Source of the DNA: Mesorhizobium mediterraneum
GTDB taxonomy: Bacteria; Pseudomonadota; Alphaproteobacteria; Rhizobiales; Rhizobiaceae
NCBI RefSeq assembly: GCF_002284565.1
Contig: NZ_NPKI01000018.1
Location: 1-64,000, forward strand
Direction: 5' to 3'
Length of the DNA stretch: 64,000 bases
Made by a program: the position numbers and the translations under genes. The notes under the pieces were generated by a model. That model worked only from the letters and a program-made list of their open reading frames with translations. It ran no database searches and was not told the origin of the DNA. Positions 51,172 to 59,374 of the stretch are shown piece by piece (within the stretch, counting starts at the first letter, position 1; every line of letters starts with the position of its first letter).

Positions 51172-51873
51172 ATGGCCGACATCATTGTCGTAGACGACGA
51201 GACCGACGTTGCGTTCATGATCGCCGACTATTTGCAGGCGAAAGGCTACCGCATACGCACGGCATCCGGCGGTGCCGAATTGCGCGAGACGATCGCGGCA
51301 GCGAAGGCGGATCTTGTCGTGCTCGACCTCAATATGCCGGGCGAGAACGGTTTTAGCCTGGCCCGCTGGCTGCGCGAGCATCACGACACCGGCATCCTGA
51401 TGCTGACCGGCGCCGATTCGGTCTTCGACAAGGTGGCGGGTCTCGAGGTCGGCGCGGACGACTATCTGGCAAAGCCCTTTGCACCGGTCGAGCTGGAAGC
51501 CAGGATCGCCGCGGTGTTGCGCAGGCGCAGGCCGAAGGGATTGAACAATGCCGACGCTTTGCCGGCCGGGCATTTCGCCTTCGGAACCTATGTGTTCGAC
51601 GCCCGCGCGAGAAACCTCGTCGACACCAACGGCGTGGCCATTCCGCTGACGCCGATGGAGCTTGATCTGGTGGCCGCCTTCGCCACCCGGGCCGGCCAAG
51701 TCATTGGTCGCGACGAATTGCTCGACCTTGCGCCACCCAGGGGCGACGAGCCCTTCGACCGCAGCATCGACAGCCGTATCACGCGGCTGCGCCGCCGGCT
51801 CGAAAAGGACCCGGCCAAGCCGGAGCTGATCAAGACGATCCGCGGCGTTGGATACCTGTATCCAAAGCGGTGA
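51172..51873 (+). CDS. OmpR-family response regulator B
   Basis: A 233-residue regulator paralogous to response regulator A. The receiver has VVDDETD, Asp52 in LVVLDLNMPG and YLAKPFAP. The DNA-binding domain has IPLTPMELDLVAAFATRAGQ and RSIDSRITRLRRRLEKDP. It is transcribed divergently from the hybrid kinase with 282 bases between the starts. With one hybrid kinase and two OmpR regulators here, the kinase may feed both. A GGGGGAA ribosome-binding site precedes the ATG. Confidence 0.95.
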   Translation: MADIIVVDDETDVAFMIADYLQAKGYRIRTASGGAELRETIAAAKADLVVLDLNMPGENGFSLARWLREHHDTGILMLTGADSVFDKVAGLEVGADDYLAKPFAPVELEARIAAVLRRRRPKGLNNADALPAGHFAFGTYVFDARARNLVDTNGVAIPLTPMELDLVAAFATRAGQVIGRDELLDLAPPRGDEPFDRSIDSRITRLRRRLEKDPAKPELIKTIRGVGYLYPKR

Positions 51874-51884
51874 ATGACTGTAGT

Positions 51885-53036
51885 TCAGGGAACAGGCTGC
51901 CCCCCGGGCGGAACGATCTGCATGACAAGGCGCATCAGATCGGCCTGACGGGAGACCCCGGTCTTCTGGAAGATATTGTCCAGATGCGTCTTGGTGGTCG
52001 TGCTGGCAATGTGAAGGCTGGCGCCGGTCTCGGCCAGGGTGTGCCCGGCGAGAAGGCTGGCGAGCACGCGCGTTTCGGCCAGCGTGAGCCCAAAGGCTGT
52101 CGCCAGCATGTCGGCGGCGTCATGCTCGTCCGGTGCATTGCCGATGAACACCGCGGCTACCGCCGCGGGGTCCATGCCGGCGCGCAGATCGCCACCGGCC
52201 ATAGGCAGCACGCGGGCGAAGACGGGCGGCAGGCCGGGTTCGGTGAGGAGGACGGCAACCCCTGTCTTGCCGATGCTCGCATCATCCTGAGCCGCAAGCA
52301 TGATGGCGCTGTGAAGCTCCTTGGAAGCCGACGGGATCTTCGCTTGCAGGATGCCATGGACATCGTGGATCGGGCCACCGCTGCGCAGCATGTGCTTGGC
52401 CGCGTGATTGGCGTGCAGGATCGCGCCACGTCCATTGGTGAGGACTACGGCGCATGTGAGCGCATCGAGCGCCTCGGCCATCCGTGCGCGCTCGATCGTG
52501 CCCATGTCGAGCATGTTGCTGATCATCACGGAGCGGCGCACATGCGGCAGCAACAATCCGCCAAGCTTGATTTCACGCCCGGTGATAATGCCTTGCCGCT
52601 TATGCCGGGCAATGGCGAAGCCGGCAAGGCGGGTAGGGGTGTGGATCAGGAAAAACGACATGACGTCGATCAGGCCTTGCGGCTTCAGCCACTCCTGAAA
52701 ATATCGGGAGGTCTCCAGGTATGTTTGAGGGATATGGCGTGAGACCACATGCGGCACATCGAGCGAAGGCCACGTCGAGAGATCCTCGATCAGCCGGGCG
52801 TGGATCTCGGGGATATGTTTCGCCTGTTGCTCCAGCCAGTATGGCTCTATTCCCACGGTCCTGTGGATCAGCAGCCGGTCGTTGGTGAGGTCGTCAAGGT
52901 GCAGGACCGCGGTCTGGGCGTTGAGCGCATCTCTGATCCCGGCAAGCGCGTGCTCCCATCGCTCCGGGTCGAGTGCGCAATCGTAGATCGAGCCGATCAG
53001 CTTCGACAGCTCATGATGCGACAATGCCTTGGCCAT
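51885..53036 (-). CDS. LuxR-family transcriptional regulator
   Basis: A 383-residue protein with a C-terminal LuxR helix-turn-helix (about 318-375; LTLAETRVLASLLAGHTLAE, then STTTKTHLDNIFQKTG). The N-terminal 300 residues have no receiver domain; they show PAS-like features (ALDALTCAVVLTNGRGAILHANHAAKHML) but the ligand is not identifiable. The ATG at 53036 (MAKALSHHELSKL) is preferred over an in-frame upstream start. It is convergent with response regulator B and divergent from a small exported protein gene. Confidence 0.88.
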   Translation of the reverse strand: MAKALSHHELSKLIGSIYDCALDPERWEHALAGIRDALNAQTAVLHLDDLTNDRLLIHRTVGIEPYWLEQQAKHIPEIHARLIEDLSTWPSLDVPHVVSRHIPQTYLETSRYFQEWLKPQGLIDVMSFFLIHTPTRLAGFAIARHKRQGIITGREIKLGGLLLPHVRRSVMISNMLDMGTIERARMAEALDALTCAVVLTNGRGAILHANHAAKHMLRSGGPIHDVHGILQAKIPSASKELHSAIMLAAQDDASIGKTGVAVLLTEPGLPPVFARVLPMAGGDLRAGMDPAAVAAVFIGNAPDEHDAADMLATAFGLTLAETRVLASLLAGHTLAETGASLHIASTTTKTHLDNIFQKTGVSRQADLMRLVMQIVPPGGQPVP

Positions 53037-53392
53037 CGACGGCCCCCCGCATGTCGACAGCGCGTCCGACGCGGAAAGCCGCGCGCTCTCACAGTGCTCT
53101 CGCCTCTCCAAACTTTAGCGATCGCTTAAATTCCGATTATCTCCCCCAAACAGGGGATGCGCAAGCAACCGGGCAGTGAAATGCTTGCGCCCCAGAAGAA
53201 AAGGTCACACGGAACTGTGACAACCAGTGGGGTTCAGCGCCGTTCCCGGCTCGCGAGCCTTCGCCACAGTGATGCAGCCGGGGGGACTAATCAAGAATTC
53301 TGCCTGCGTGCGCCGACTATCACGGCGCGCGACATCTATTGCTGAAACCTTGAGCCGGGTTCGGCCCGGACAATTCGGGATGGAGCAGCATT

Positions 53393-53752
53393 ATGTACAA
53401 GTACATTGCTTTTGCAGCATTTTGCATGGCGGCGATGCCCGCGCATGCCGGCGAGCTTGGAGCCATGAAGGCCGAAAGCATCGATCTCGCCGGCTTTCTT
53501 GGTGTCGTCTATTACACGCCGGAGGAGGACGGCTATCGGGTGGTCACCACAATTGCGCAGGGCGAGGCTGGCTTGCCCGTGCGTTTCGTGGCGACACTGA
53601 CCGAGAATCAGAAGGTCGCGCTCTCGGTGCCAGGCAAGCTGGGAGAGTCGGACCAGATCGTCGAGATATTGCGCGTTGGCGGTAAGCTTGTCGTCAGCCC
53701 GCATCCGATAGACGGGATCGTGGTTTCTTCTCCGAAGCTCGCCGTTGACTGA
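53393..53752 (+). CDS. Small exported protein of unknown function
   Basis: A 119-residue protein with a signal peptide (MYKYIAFAAFCMAAMPAHA). The mature part is about 100 residues, beta-rich in appearance (GYRVVTTIAQGEAGLPVRFV, IVEILRVGGKLVV), without Cys or recognisable motif. I do not recognise the family. It precedes an exported cupin gene and a cytochrome c gene in the same direction and may share their envelope setting. The 280 bases upstream contain the control region shared with the divergent LuxR gene. Confidence 0.7.
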   Translation: MYKYIAFAAFCMAAMPAHAGELGAMKAESIDLAGFLGVVYYTPEEDGYRVVTTIAQGEAGLPVRFVATLTENQKVALSVPGKLGESDQIVEILRVGGKLVVSPHPIDGIVVSSPKLAVD

Positions 53753-53865
53753 TGACCGCCGTCGAGCGATCCGGGGGCAGGCGCGTTGCGGCGGCGCTGG
53801 CTGCATCATCGTAGCCGCCGACCAACCGCAATCCGGGGCACGTTGCATCGATAGGAGGACCAACC

Positions 53866-54483
53866 ATGAAACGGCATTCCCTCAGCGCCCGCCGTATTGG
53901 CCTGCTTATGTTCTCACTGTGTGCTTTCGGACTGACGACGTCAGCCTCAATGCCCGCAGACGGCAAATTCGCCGTCGAGCCGGTGGTTGAGAAAAAGGTG
54001 AGGGAACTGCCTTCCGGACCGTTGTACTGGCGGCTGGAAAATTTCCCAACGCTGGCGCAGGCCCAAAGCGCTGCGGGCCCGACCTCGCTTGCGGCGGAGG
54101 TCGCAGGCAAGGTCTGGCTGTTCACGCTTGGACCGAAGGATGGCTCTACGACCGGCGGAACCAAGGTCGTCGAGATCGGACCGGTCCCTCCGATCAGCGC
54201 AAGCGAGTATTTGCTGCGCGTCAACCGCGCCGGTGGATCACCCGGCGTCAAGACGCCGATCCATACACATCCGGGACCGGAGGCCTTCTATGTGCTGGCC
54301 GGCAAGCTCGGCCAGAGAACACCCCACGGGGTGGCCTATGCCGAAGCCGGCACGACGATGGTCGGACACGGGGCCGACACGCCGATGGAGGTGTTCAACG
54401 CCGGCACAAACGATCTCGATGAGCTGGCCATCTTCGTTGTCGACGCCAATCGGCCGTTCTCGTCGCCGGCCAATTTCGACTGA
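53866..54483 (+). CDS. Exported cupin-domain protein
   Basis: A 205-residue protein with an N-terminal hydrophobic signal (RRIGLLMFSLCAFGLTTSAS). A cupin barrel covers about 115-195: TPIHTHPGPEAFYVLAGKLG holds the two His and Glu of motif 1, and PMEVFNAGTNDLDELAIFVV ends the fold. The metal site looks intact except that the second-motif His is not obvious. Enzyme or ligand-binding role unknown. It sits between a small exported protein and a cytochrome c gene. Confidence 0.82.
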   Translation: MKRHSLSARRIGLLMFSLCAFGLTTSASMPADGKFAVEPVVEKKVRELPSGPLYWRLENFPTLAQAQSAAGPTSLAAEVAGKVWLFTLGPKDGSTTGGTKVVEIGPVPPISASEYLLRVNRAGGSPGVKTPIHTHPGPEAFYVLAGKLGQRTPHGVAYAEAGTTMVGHGADTPMEVFNAGTNDLDELAIFVVDANRPFSSPANFD

Positions 54484-54646
54484 GACGTTTCGAGAAGTGG
54501 CGCGAATGTTTGGGATGAGCGGAGGCGCGCCAAACCCAGCGAAAATCCGCACGGTTCCAACTATTTTGGATTTTCGCTTGCGCTCGCGACAGCGCGCAGC
54601 GGCGATTAGTCGAAGTCAGTCACTCTTCGCACGCGCGTCCTTGGCG

Positions 54647-55051
54647 ATGTCTCCATGGCTCATCCCGTCTGTCGTCGTCTTTACCGTTGCCGCCGGCTTC
54701 GGCGCGCCTTCGCAAGCTGAGCTGGCCGCGGGCAAGTTCTACGAAGTTGTCGGCGCTAAGGTCGACGCGCGAACCTACAACGGCTTCCGTCGCTACCATG
54801 GCAGCTGCAATCACTGCCATGGCCCCGATGGCATGGGCTCGACGTTCGCCTCGGCCCTTGTCGACCGGCTGCCCACCATCGAGGTCTTCCGCCGCAACGT
54901 TCGCGACGGCGTGCGCATCGGCCCTTCGGTGATGAAGGGCTTCGCCGACGACCCCAACGTCGCACCCTACATCGACGACATCTATGCCTACCTGCAGGCC
55001 CGCGCCGACGGTGCGCTTGGCCGAGGACGGCCGGAGAGGCTTGAAAATTAG
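54647..55051 (+). CDS. Exported c-type cytochrome (methanol-metabolism-related type)
   Basis: A 134-residue monohaem cytochrome. A signal peptide (MSPWLIPSVVVFTVAAGFGA) precedes the haem site CNHCH (Cys54-His58) in YHGSCNHCHGPDGMGSTF. Met96 in GPSVMKGF is the likely axial ligand. It resembles cytochromes annotated as methanol-metabolism-related that serve PQQ dehydrogenases, but no dehydrogenase gene adjoins it. The ATG at 54647 gives a proper signal; longer in-frame starts exist, including one at 54506. Electrons would come from an unidentified periplasmic partner. Confidence 0.85.
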   Translation: MSPWLIPSVVVFTVAAGFGAPSQAELAAGKFYEVVGAKVDARTYNGFRRYHGSCNHCHGPDGMGSTFASALVDRLPTIEVFRRNVRDGVRIGPSVMKGFADDPNVAPYIDDIYAYLQARADGALGRGRPERLEN

Positions 55052-55078
55052 TATCGCTGGCTGCTAACCGCAGGCGCT

Positions 55079-56206
55079 TCACCAAAGGACAGTGAGACGG
55101 TTATCGAGCGCCACATGAGTGCCGAAAGGCGAGCACTCGCGCTCGAGCATAGCCGCGAGCCAGACGGCATTTTCGGGCGAGGCGCGGTTTAGCCGGAATT
55201 TGCGGAGCTGGAACGGCACGACGTCGAGCGAAACAAGCGTGCCGTCCGGTATCGCGAGCCGCGGCAGGTACATCAGCGCAAGTTGACCGCGAAAGGTTTC
55301 GTAGCCCGTAATTCCCTCATAGTCGGTGAGGAAGTCACCGCATCCATAAAGGATCAGCCGGCCGTCATGGATTTCGATCGGCTTGGGATGGTGGGAGGAG
55401 TGCCCATGCACGACGTCGAAACCTGCAACATCGATAAGAGCATGGGCAAGCGCGCGTTCTTCCGCGGGGACTTCGTAGCCCCAGTTGCCGCCCCAGTGGA
55501 TCGAGGCCACCGCGAGGTCGCCGGGCTGTTTTATGGCCTCCACGGATCGGGCGATCTGCGCGAGCGACCGGGCAGAGACATCCGCCAGCAGATTGATCCC
55601 TGGCTTGTAGGCTCCGGCTGCCCATGAAGCTGGAACGCCGCTCGTCTCGAGCGCGAAGCCGAACACGAGCACGCGGCCGCCGCCGGCCAGTTCGATGGCG
55701 GCAGGCGCCGCCGCCTCGTCCGCGTCAAGGCCGGCCCCGGCATAGGCGAGGCCGGCATGCCGGAGTGTGCCGAGGGTTTCGACGAGGCCAGGCTCATCCC
55801 AGTCGAGCACATGGTTGTTAGCGAGCACGCAGCAGCTAACCCGCGCCGCCGCCAGGCAGCCGATGTTGGCCGGGTTCATCTTGTAATTGATCCCCTTGGG
55901 CGCCAAGGACAGGCTGGTTGTGATGCTGGTCTCGAGATTGATGATGCGCGCATCGGGAGCTTCACGCTCCAATTCGCTGAGCGCATCGCCCCAGACATAG
56001 GCATCGTCGACCTTTCTCGGGATCGGGCCATTGATGCGTTCGGCAAGCTCGACATAGGTCGTCGCCGATTTGACATAGCGCTCGGACAGGTGCGGGTCGC
56101 CCGGATTGGCGAGGATCTGGTCCATCCCGCGCCCGAGCATCACGTCGCCGCACAGGAACAGTTTTGCGCTGCTTCGGGCGGCGGCATTGTTCGCGATCTG
56201 CGGCAT
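55079..56206 (-). CDS. CapA-like metallophosphatase-fold protein
   Basis: A 375-residue protein of the CapA/PgsA family (poly-gamma-glutamate synthesis accessory fold, related to metallophosphatases). Motifs are LFLCGDVMLGRGMD near the start, VLANNHVLDWDEPGL and VHGHSSHHPKPIEIHDGRLI, with metal-type His and Asp. The start is well fixed: AAGGAGG six bases before ATG 56206 (MPQIANNAAARSS). No capsule genes surround it. It is divergent from the phosphosulfolactate synthase-like gene, with 115 bases between starts. The substrate is unknown. Confidence 0.88.
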   Translation of the reverse strand: MPQIANNAAARSSAKLFLCGDVMLGRGMDQILANPGDPHLSERYVKSATTYVELAERINGPIPRKVDDAYVWGDALSELEREAPDARIINLETSITTSLSLAPKGINYKMNPANIGCLAAARVSCCVLANNHVLDWDEPGLVETLGTLRHAGLAYAGAGLDADEAAAPAAIELAGGGRVLVFGFALETSGVPASWAAGAYKPGINLLADVSARSLAQIARSVEAIKQPGDLAVASIHWGGNWGYEVPAEERALAHALIDVAGFDVVHGHSSHHPKPIEIHDGRLILYGCGDFLTDYEGITGYETFRGQLALMYLPRLAIPDGTLVSLDVVPFQLRKFRLNRASPENAVWLAAMLERECSPFGTHVALDNRLTVLW

Positions 56207-56321
56207 CCCAGACCTCCTTCCCGCCAACAACCAGTGACGCCAAGGGTTCCAGCCCAATTTGCGCGGGATCGGATCGCGGGCCAAATCGCTAACGCAGGAG
56301 AACCGACCGCCGAGGCCAGAA

Positions 56322-57140
56322 ATGCCCGACACAGCCTTCTCCTTCATCCCGCGCGCCGCACGCTCTTCCAAGCCGCGCAAGACCGGCCTGACCGAGATTC
56401 GCGGGCCTTATTACAGCGCCTATGGGCCGCGCCATCTGGCCGACGTACTGGAAATCATGGGCAACTGGATCGACGGCATCAAGTTTGCCGGCGGATCATT
56501 CGCCCTGATGCCGCCCGAAGCGGTGAAATCCATCAACAAGCTTGCGCATGATCACGATGCCTATGTGTCGACGGGCGGCTGGATCGAGAATGTCCTCCGC
56601 TTCGGCCCGGACGCCGTCGACCGCTACATCGAGGAAGCCAAGGCGCTGGGGTTCGACGTGATCGAGATCTCCACCGGCTTTATCAGCCTGCCCACGGAAG
56701 CGCTGCTGCGCCTGGTCGAAACCGTGAAAAAGGCCGGGCTCAAGGCCAAGCCGGAGCTCGGAATCCAGTTCGGGGCCGGTGGCGACACATCGGCCAAGGA
56801 GCTCGAAGCCGAAGGCACCAGGGATGTCGGCTGGCTGGTCGCACAGGCCAGGCGCGCCCTCGATGCCGGCGCCGACATCATCATGATCGAGAGTGAAGGA
56901 ATCACCGAAAACGTGACCTCCTGGCGCACCGACGTGGTGGCCCGCATCATCAACGAGCTCGAGCTGGAGAAGGTGATGTTCGAAGCCGCCGACCCGGCGG
57001 TCTTCGAATGGTACGTCAAGAACTACGGCAACGAGATCAATCTGTTCGTCGACCACAGCCAGATCGTGCAGCTCGAGGCGCTACGCTCCGGCATCTGGGG
57101 AACCAAGAGCACCTGGGGGCGGATTCAGAACATTGGGTGA
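56322..57140 (+). CDS. Phosphosulfolactate synthase-like (ComA family) protein
   Basis: A 272-residue TIM-barrel protein. The ComA pattern is RKTGLTEIRGPYYSAYG, then WIDGIKFAGGSFALMP, then GFDVIEISTGFISLP and ADIIMIESEGITEN. ComA adds sulfite to phosphoenolpyruvate to give phosphosulfolactate, the first step to coenzyme M in archaea. In bacteria, members lead to sulfolactate or have unknown roles. The ATG at 56322 (MPDTAFSFIPRAA) is preferred over in-frame upstream starts. No comB or comC homologue is seen in the window. A family 1 palindrome lies downstream. Confidence 0.9.
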   Translation: MPDTAFSFIPRAARSSKPRKTGLTEIRGPYYSAYGPRHLADVLEIMGNWIDGIKFAGGSFALMPPEAVKSINKLAHDHDAYVSTGGWIENVLRFGPDAVDRYIEEAKALGFDVIEISTGFISLPTEALLRLVETVKKAGLKAKPELGIQFGAGGDTSAKELEAEGTRDVGWLVAQARRALDAGADIIMIESEGITENVTSWRTDVVARIINELELEKVMFEAADPAVFEWYVKNYGNEINLFVDHSQIVQLEALRSGIWGTKSTWGRIQNIG

Positions 57141-57201
57141 GGGGCGTTTGAGCGACCGCGAAGGGCAATCACTCCAGCTTTGCGCCGCCCCTCGCCCCTT
57201 G

Positions 57202-57343
57202 CCTTCTCCCCTTGTGGGAGAAGGTGGATCGGCGCGCAGCGTCGAGCCGGATGAGGGTTGTTGGACGGAGCGCCGTCCTTGCCAAGCTGGAGCACCCCTC
57301 ATCCGACCGCTTCGCGGCCACCTTCTCCCACAAGGGGAGAAGG
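57202..57343. repeat. Intergenic mosaic palindrome, family 1, copy 3
   Basis: A 142-bp copy with the CCTTCTCCCCTTGTGGGAGA ends of the other family 1 copies, between the convergent ComA-like and MBL genes. Most of its left half (GTGGATCGGCGCGCAGC) is shared with copy 1. Confidence 0.92.
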
Positions 57344-57357
57344 AAAGATTGCCGCCC

Positions 57358-58254
57358 TCAGCCCCACTTCATCTCGCCGGTGGCGACCTTGGAGCCGATG
57401 TCGAGCGCGACGCCCATGCCGAGGCCGGGGAAGCGGGCCTCCATGGCGCCCTTGAGCGCGGCCGCGTCCTTGGCCTTGGCCAGTTCTTCCTCGAAGGCAA
57501 TGAGATACGCCTTGGTGTGCTCAACGCCCGACAGGTCGGTGGCGGCCTGCGGCGTCATGTGGCCGGGCACGACGATTTCTGGCTTGGCGGCAGCGATCTT
57601 TTCGAGATTGGCGAGCCAGGCGGCGCGCTGTTCTTTGCTCGGCGTGTCGGCGGTCCAGACATGCACGCCCGAAAAAATCATCACCCCGCCGAACACCGCA
57701 TTCAGCGACGGCACCGAGAGATAGCGCCGGTTGGCGAGGCCTTCCGCGTCGACGATCTCGATGGCCTCGCCATCGACGGTGAGCGTCTTACCGTCGAACA
57801 CTTCGGGGATGACGATATCGGCGAGCGCCTGCGGGCCGTTCTCCTTGAGCTGCGGCCCCCAAACGGCGATTTTCTTGTCGACGCTGCCGTTGATGGCGGC
57901 CACCGTCTCGGCTGCGGCGATCACCCGTGCCTGCGGGAAAGCCTCCTTGATCGGCTTGAGGCCGAAATAATAGTCCGGGTCGGACTGGCTGACATAGATG
58001 GTGGTCAGCGTCTTGCCGGTCGCCTTGGTCGCCTCGGCCACGGCTCGGCCGTCGGGGTAGGTGAAACCGCCGTCGATCAGCAGCGCCTCGGAGGCGCCGG
58101 TGATCAGCACGGGGGCGCGAAAGAAGCCGTTTTCCCCAGCCGGAAAATGTTTCCAGGAAAGTCCGCCAGCTGCATGGCCAAGCCCGGCGGGAGCGAAGAC
58201 GGCGGCGGCGCCGGCGGCGAGGGTGGTTTTCATGATGGCTCTCCGTGTGAACAT
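57358..58254 (-). CDS. Exported MBL-fold hydrolase-like protein with altered metal site
   Basis: A 298-residue protein with a signal (RRAIMKTTLAAGAAAVFAPA, possibly Tat-type). The metallo-beta-lactamase fold is visible (ALLIDGGFTYPDGRAV, PEIVVPGHMTPQ), but the HxHxDH motif reads SQSDPDYYFG (89-98), so the usual His ligands are replaced. A subgroup of MBL proteins (Vmh type) has this same motif, so it is not necessarily decayed. Catalysis is uncertain. The ATG has an ideal GGAG ribosome-binding site. It is divergent from the LysR gene. Confidence 0.85.
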   Translation of the reverse strand: MFTRRAIMKTTLAAGAAAVFAPAGLGHAAGGLSWKHFPAGENGFFRAPVLITGASEALLIDGGFTYPDGRAVAEATKATGKTLTTIYVSQSDPDYYFGLKPIKEAFPQARVIAAAETVAAINGSVDKKIAVWGPQLKENGPQALADIVIPEVFDGKTLTVDGEAIEIVDAEGLANRRYLSVPSLNAVFGGVMIFSGVHVWTADTPSKEQRAAWLANLEKIAAAKPEIVVPGHMTPQAATDLSGVEHTKAYLIAFEEELAKAKDAAALKGAMEARFPGLGMGVALDIGSKVATGEMKWG

Positions 58255-58374
58255 GGATGTCTCCTGGGGTTTGAAAATGCCGACTTCGGGCGGCTCCCGC
58301 GCAGCCTCGATCTTAGGAAGATGGCAAAGGTAGAATGCGTATTGAAGGCCAACAAAATAGACGTAATGTATGCC

Positions 58375-58387
58375 ATTGCCTGACAAT
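58375..58387. promoter_or_regulatory. LysR-type binding motif between the MBL and LysR genes
   Basis: ATTGCCTGACAAT fits the T-N11-A rule of LysR sites with ATTG / CAAT arms, and lies 27 bases before the LysR start in the 159-base divergent region. It probably binds the LysR protein to autoregulate and control the MBL gene. Confidence 0.5.
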
Positions 58388-58413
58388 GAGGTCGCATTTG
58401 CCATGAGCCACGC

Positions 58414-59325
58414 ATGAACCTGAACCGGCTGGCCTATTTCGCCGCGGTGGTCGATGCCGGCTCCTTCACGCGGGCCGCCGAGCGGCTGGGCATCACCAAG
58501 GCGGTCGTCAGCCAGCAGGTGGCGCGGCTGGAGCGCGATGTCGGAACGACGCTGCTGATCCGCACGACGCGGCGTGTCCATCCGACCGAAGCCGGCCGGA
58601 CATTCCATGCCCGCTGCCTACAAGTCCTGCAGCAGGCCGAGGATGCCTTCGACGAGCTCGCGCAGGCGGCCACCGAGCCGACCGGCACACTGCGCATTGC
58701 GGCGCCCAACGACTACGGCACGTCGGCGGTGGTGCCGGTGGTCGCCGCCTTCAGCGCGCGCTATCCCGCCTGCCGGGTGGAGCTGACGCTGGGCGACGAG
58801 ACGATCGACCTGGCTTCCGGCGGGATGGACGTGGCGATCCGCGTCGGCTGGCTGGCCGATTCCAGCCTGCAGGCGCGACGGATCGGCACCTTCCGGCAAT
58901 TCATGGTGTGCGGCGCTGAGTTTGCCGGGCGCTTCACGGCCGGCGAACCGCAAGACCTTGCCGGGCTACCCTTCGTCGCCAACATGGTGCTGCGCGAACC
59001 GCTGCTATGGCAATTTTCGCGCGGCGACGCCGAGCATGAGGCCGTGCGCATGCAGGCAACGATCACCATCGACGCGACGCCGGCAGTGCTGGCGGCCGTC
59101 CGCGCCGGCGCCGGCCTGTCGGTGCTGCCGGATTTTTTGGTGCGGGATGAGCTGGCCGCAGGGCGGCTCGTCCACATCCTGCCCGAATGGCAGCTGCCCT
59201 CCGGCGGCATCTACACGGTCTACCCCGCCGCGCGCTTCCGGCCGCCCAAGGTGACGAGGTTTGTTGAGATGCTGATTGCGGCTGAGCAGAAGGAGGGTTT
59301 GGTCGGGGAGGGGAGCGCGCTGTGA
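58414..59325 (+). CDS. LysR-family transcriptional regulator
   Basis: A 303-residue regulator. The N-terminal helix-turn-helix is LAYFAAVVDAGSFTRAAERL, followed by LGITKAVVSQQVARLERDVG. The C-terminal half is a periplasmic-binding-like inducer domain (GTLRIAAPNDYGTSAVVPVV). The start MNLNRLAYF is standard. It is divergent from the MBL gene and is its likely regulator. A truncated copy of its C-terminal part occurs about 1.65 kb downstream (60963-61229), beyond the peroxidase gene. Confidence 0.95.
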   Translation: MNLNRLAYFAAVVDAGSFTRAAERLGITKAVVSQQVARLERDVGTTLLIRTTRRVHPTEAGRTFHARCLQVLQQAEDAFDELAQAATEPTGTLRIAAPNDYGTSAVVPVVAAFSARYPACRVELTLGDETIDLASGGMDVAIRVGWLADSSLQARRIGTFRQFMVCGAEFAGRFTAGEPQDLAGLPFVANMVLREPLLWQFSRGDAEHEAVRMQATITIDATPAVLAAVRAGAGLSVLPDFLVRDELAAGRLVHILPEWQLPSGGIYTVYPAARFRPPKVTRFVEMLIAAEQKEGLVGEGSAL

Positions 59326-59374
59326 AATGTCACGCGCGTTGTTGGAGGGATGGTCTTCGCTCAAGCCTGCCGGG

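Noticed and set aside
57358..58254. The MBL gene as a pseudogene because its metal motif is altered
   Set aside because: The frame, signal peptide and ribosome-binding site are intact, and the altered motif is characteristic of a known subgroup.
57133..58383. A 416-codon plus-strand frame over the repeat and MBL gene
   Set aside because: It begins in a palindromic repeat and is antisense to the MBL-fold gene with its clear signal and ribosome-binding site.
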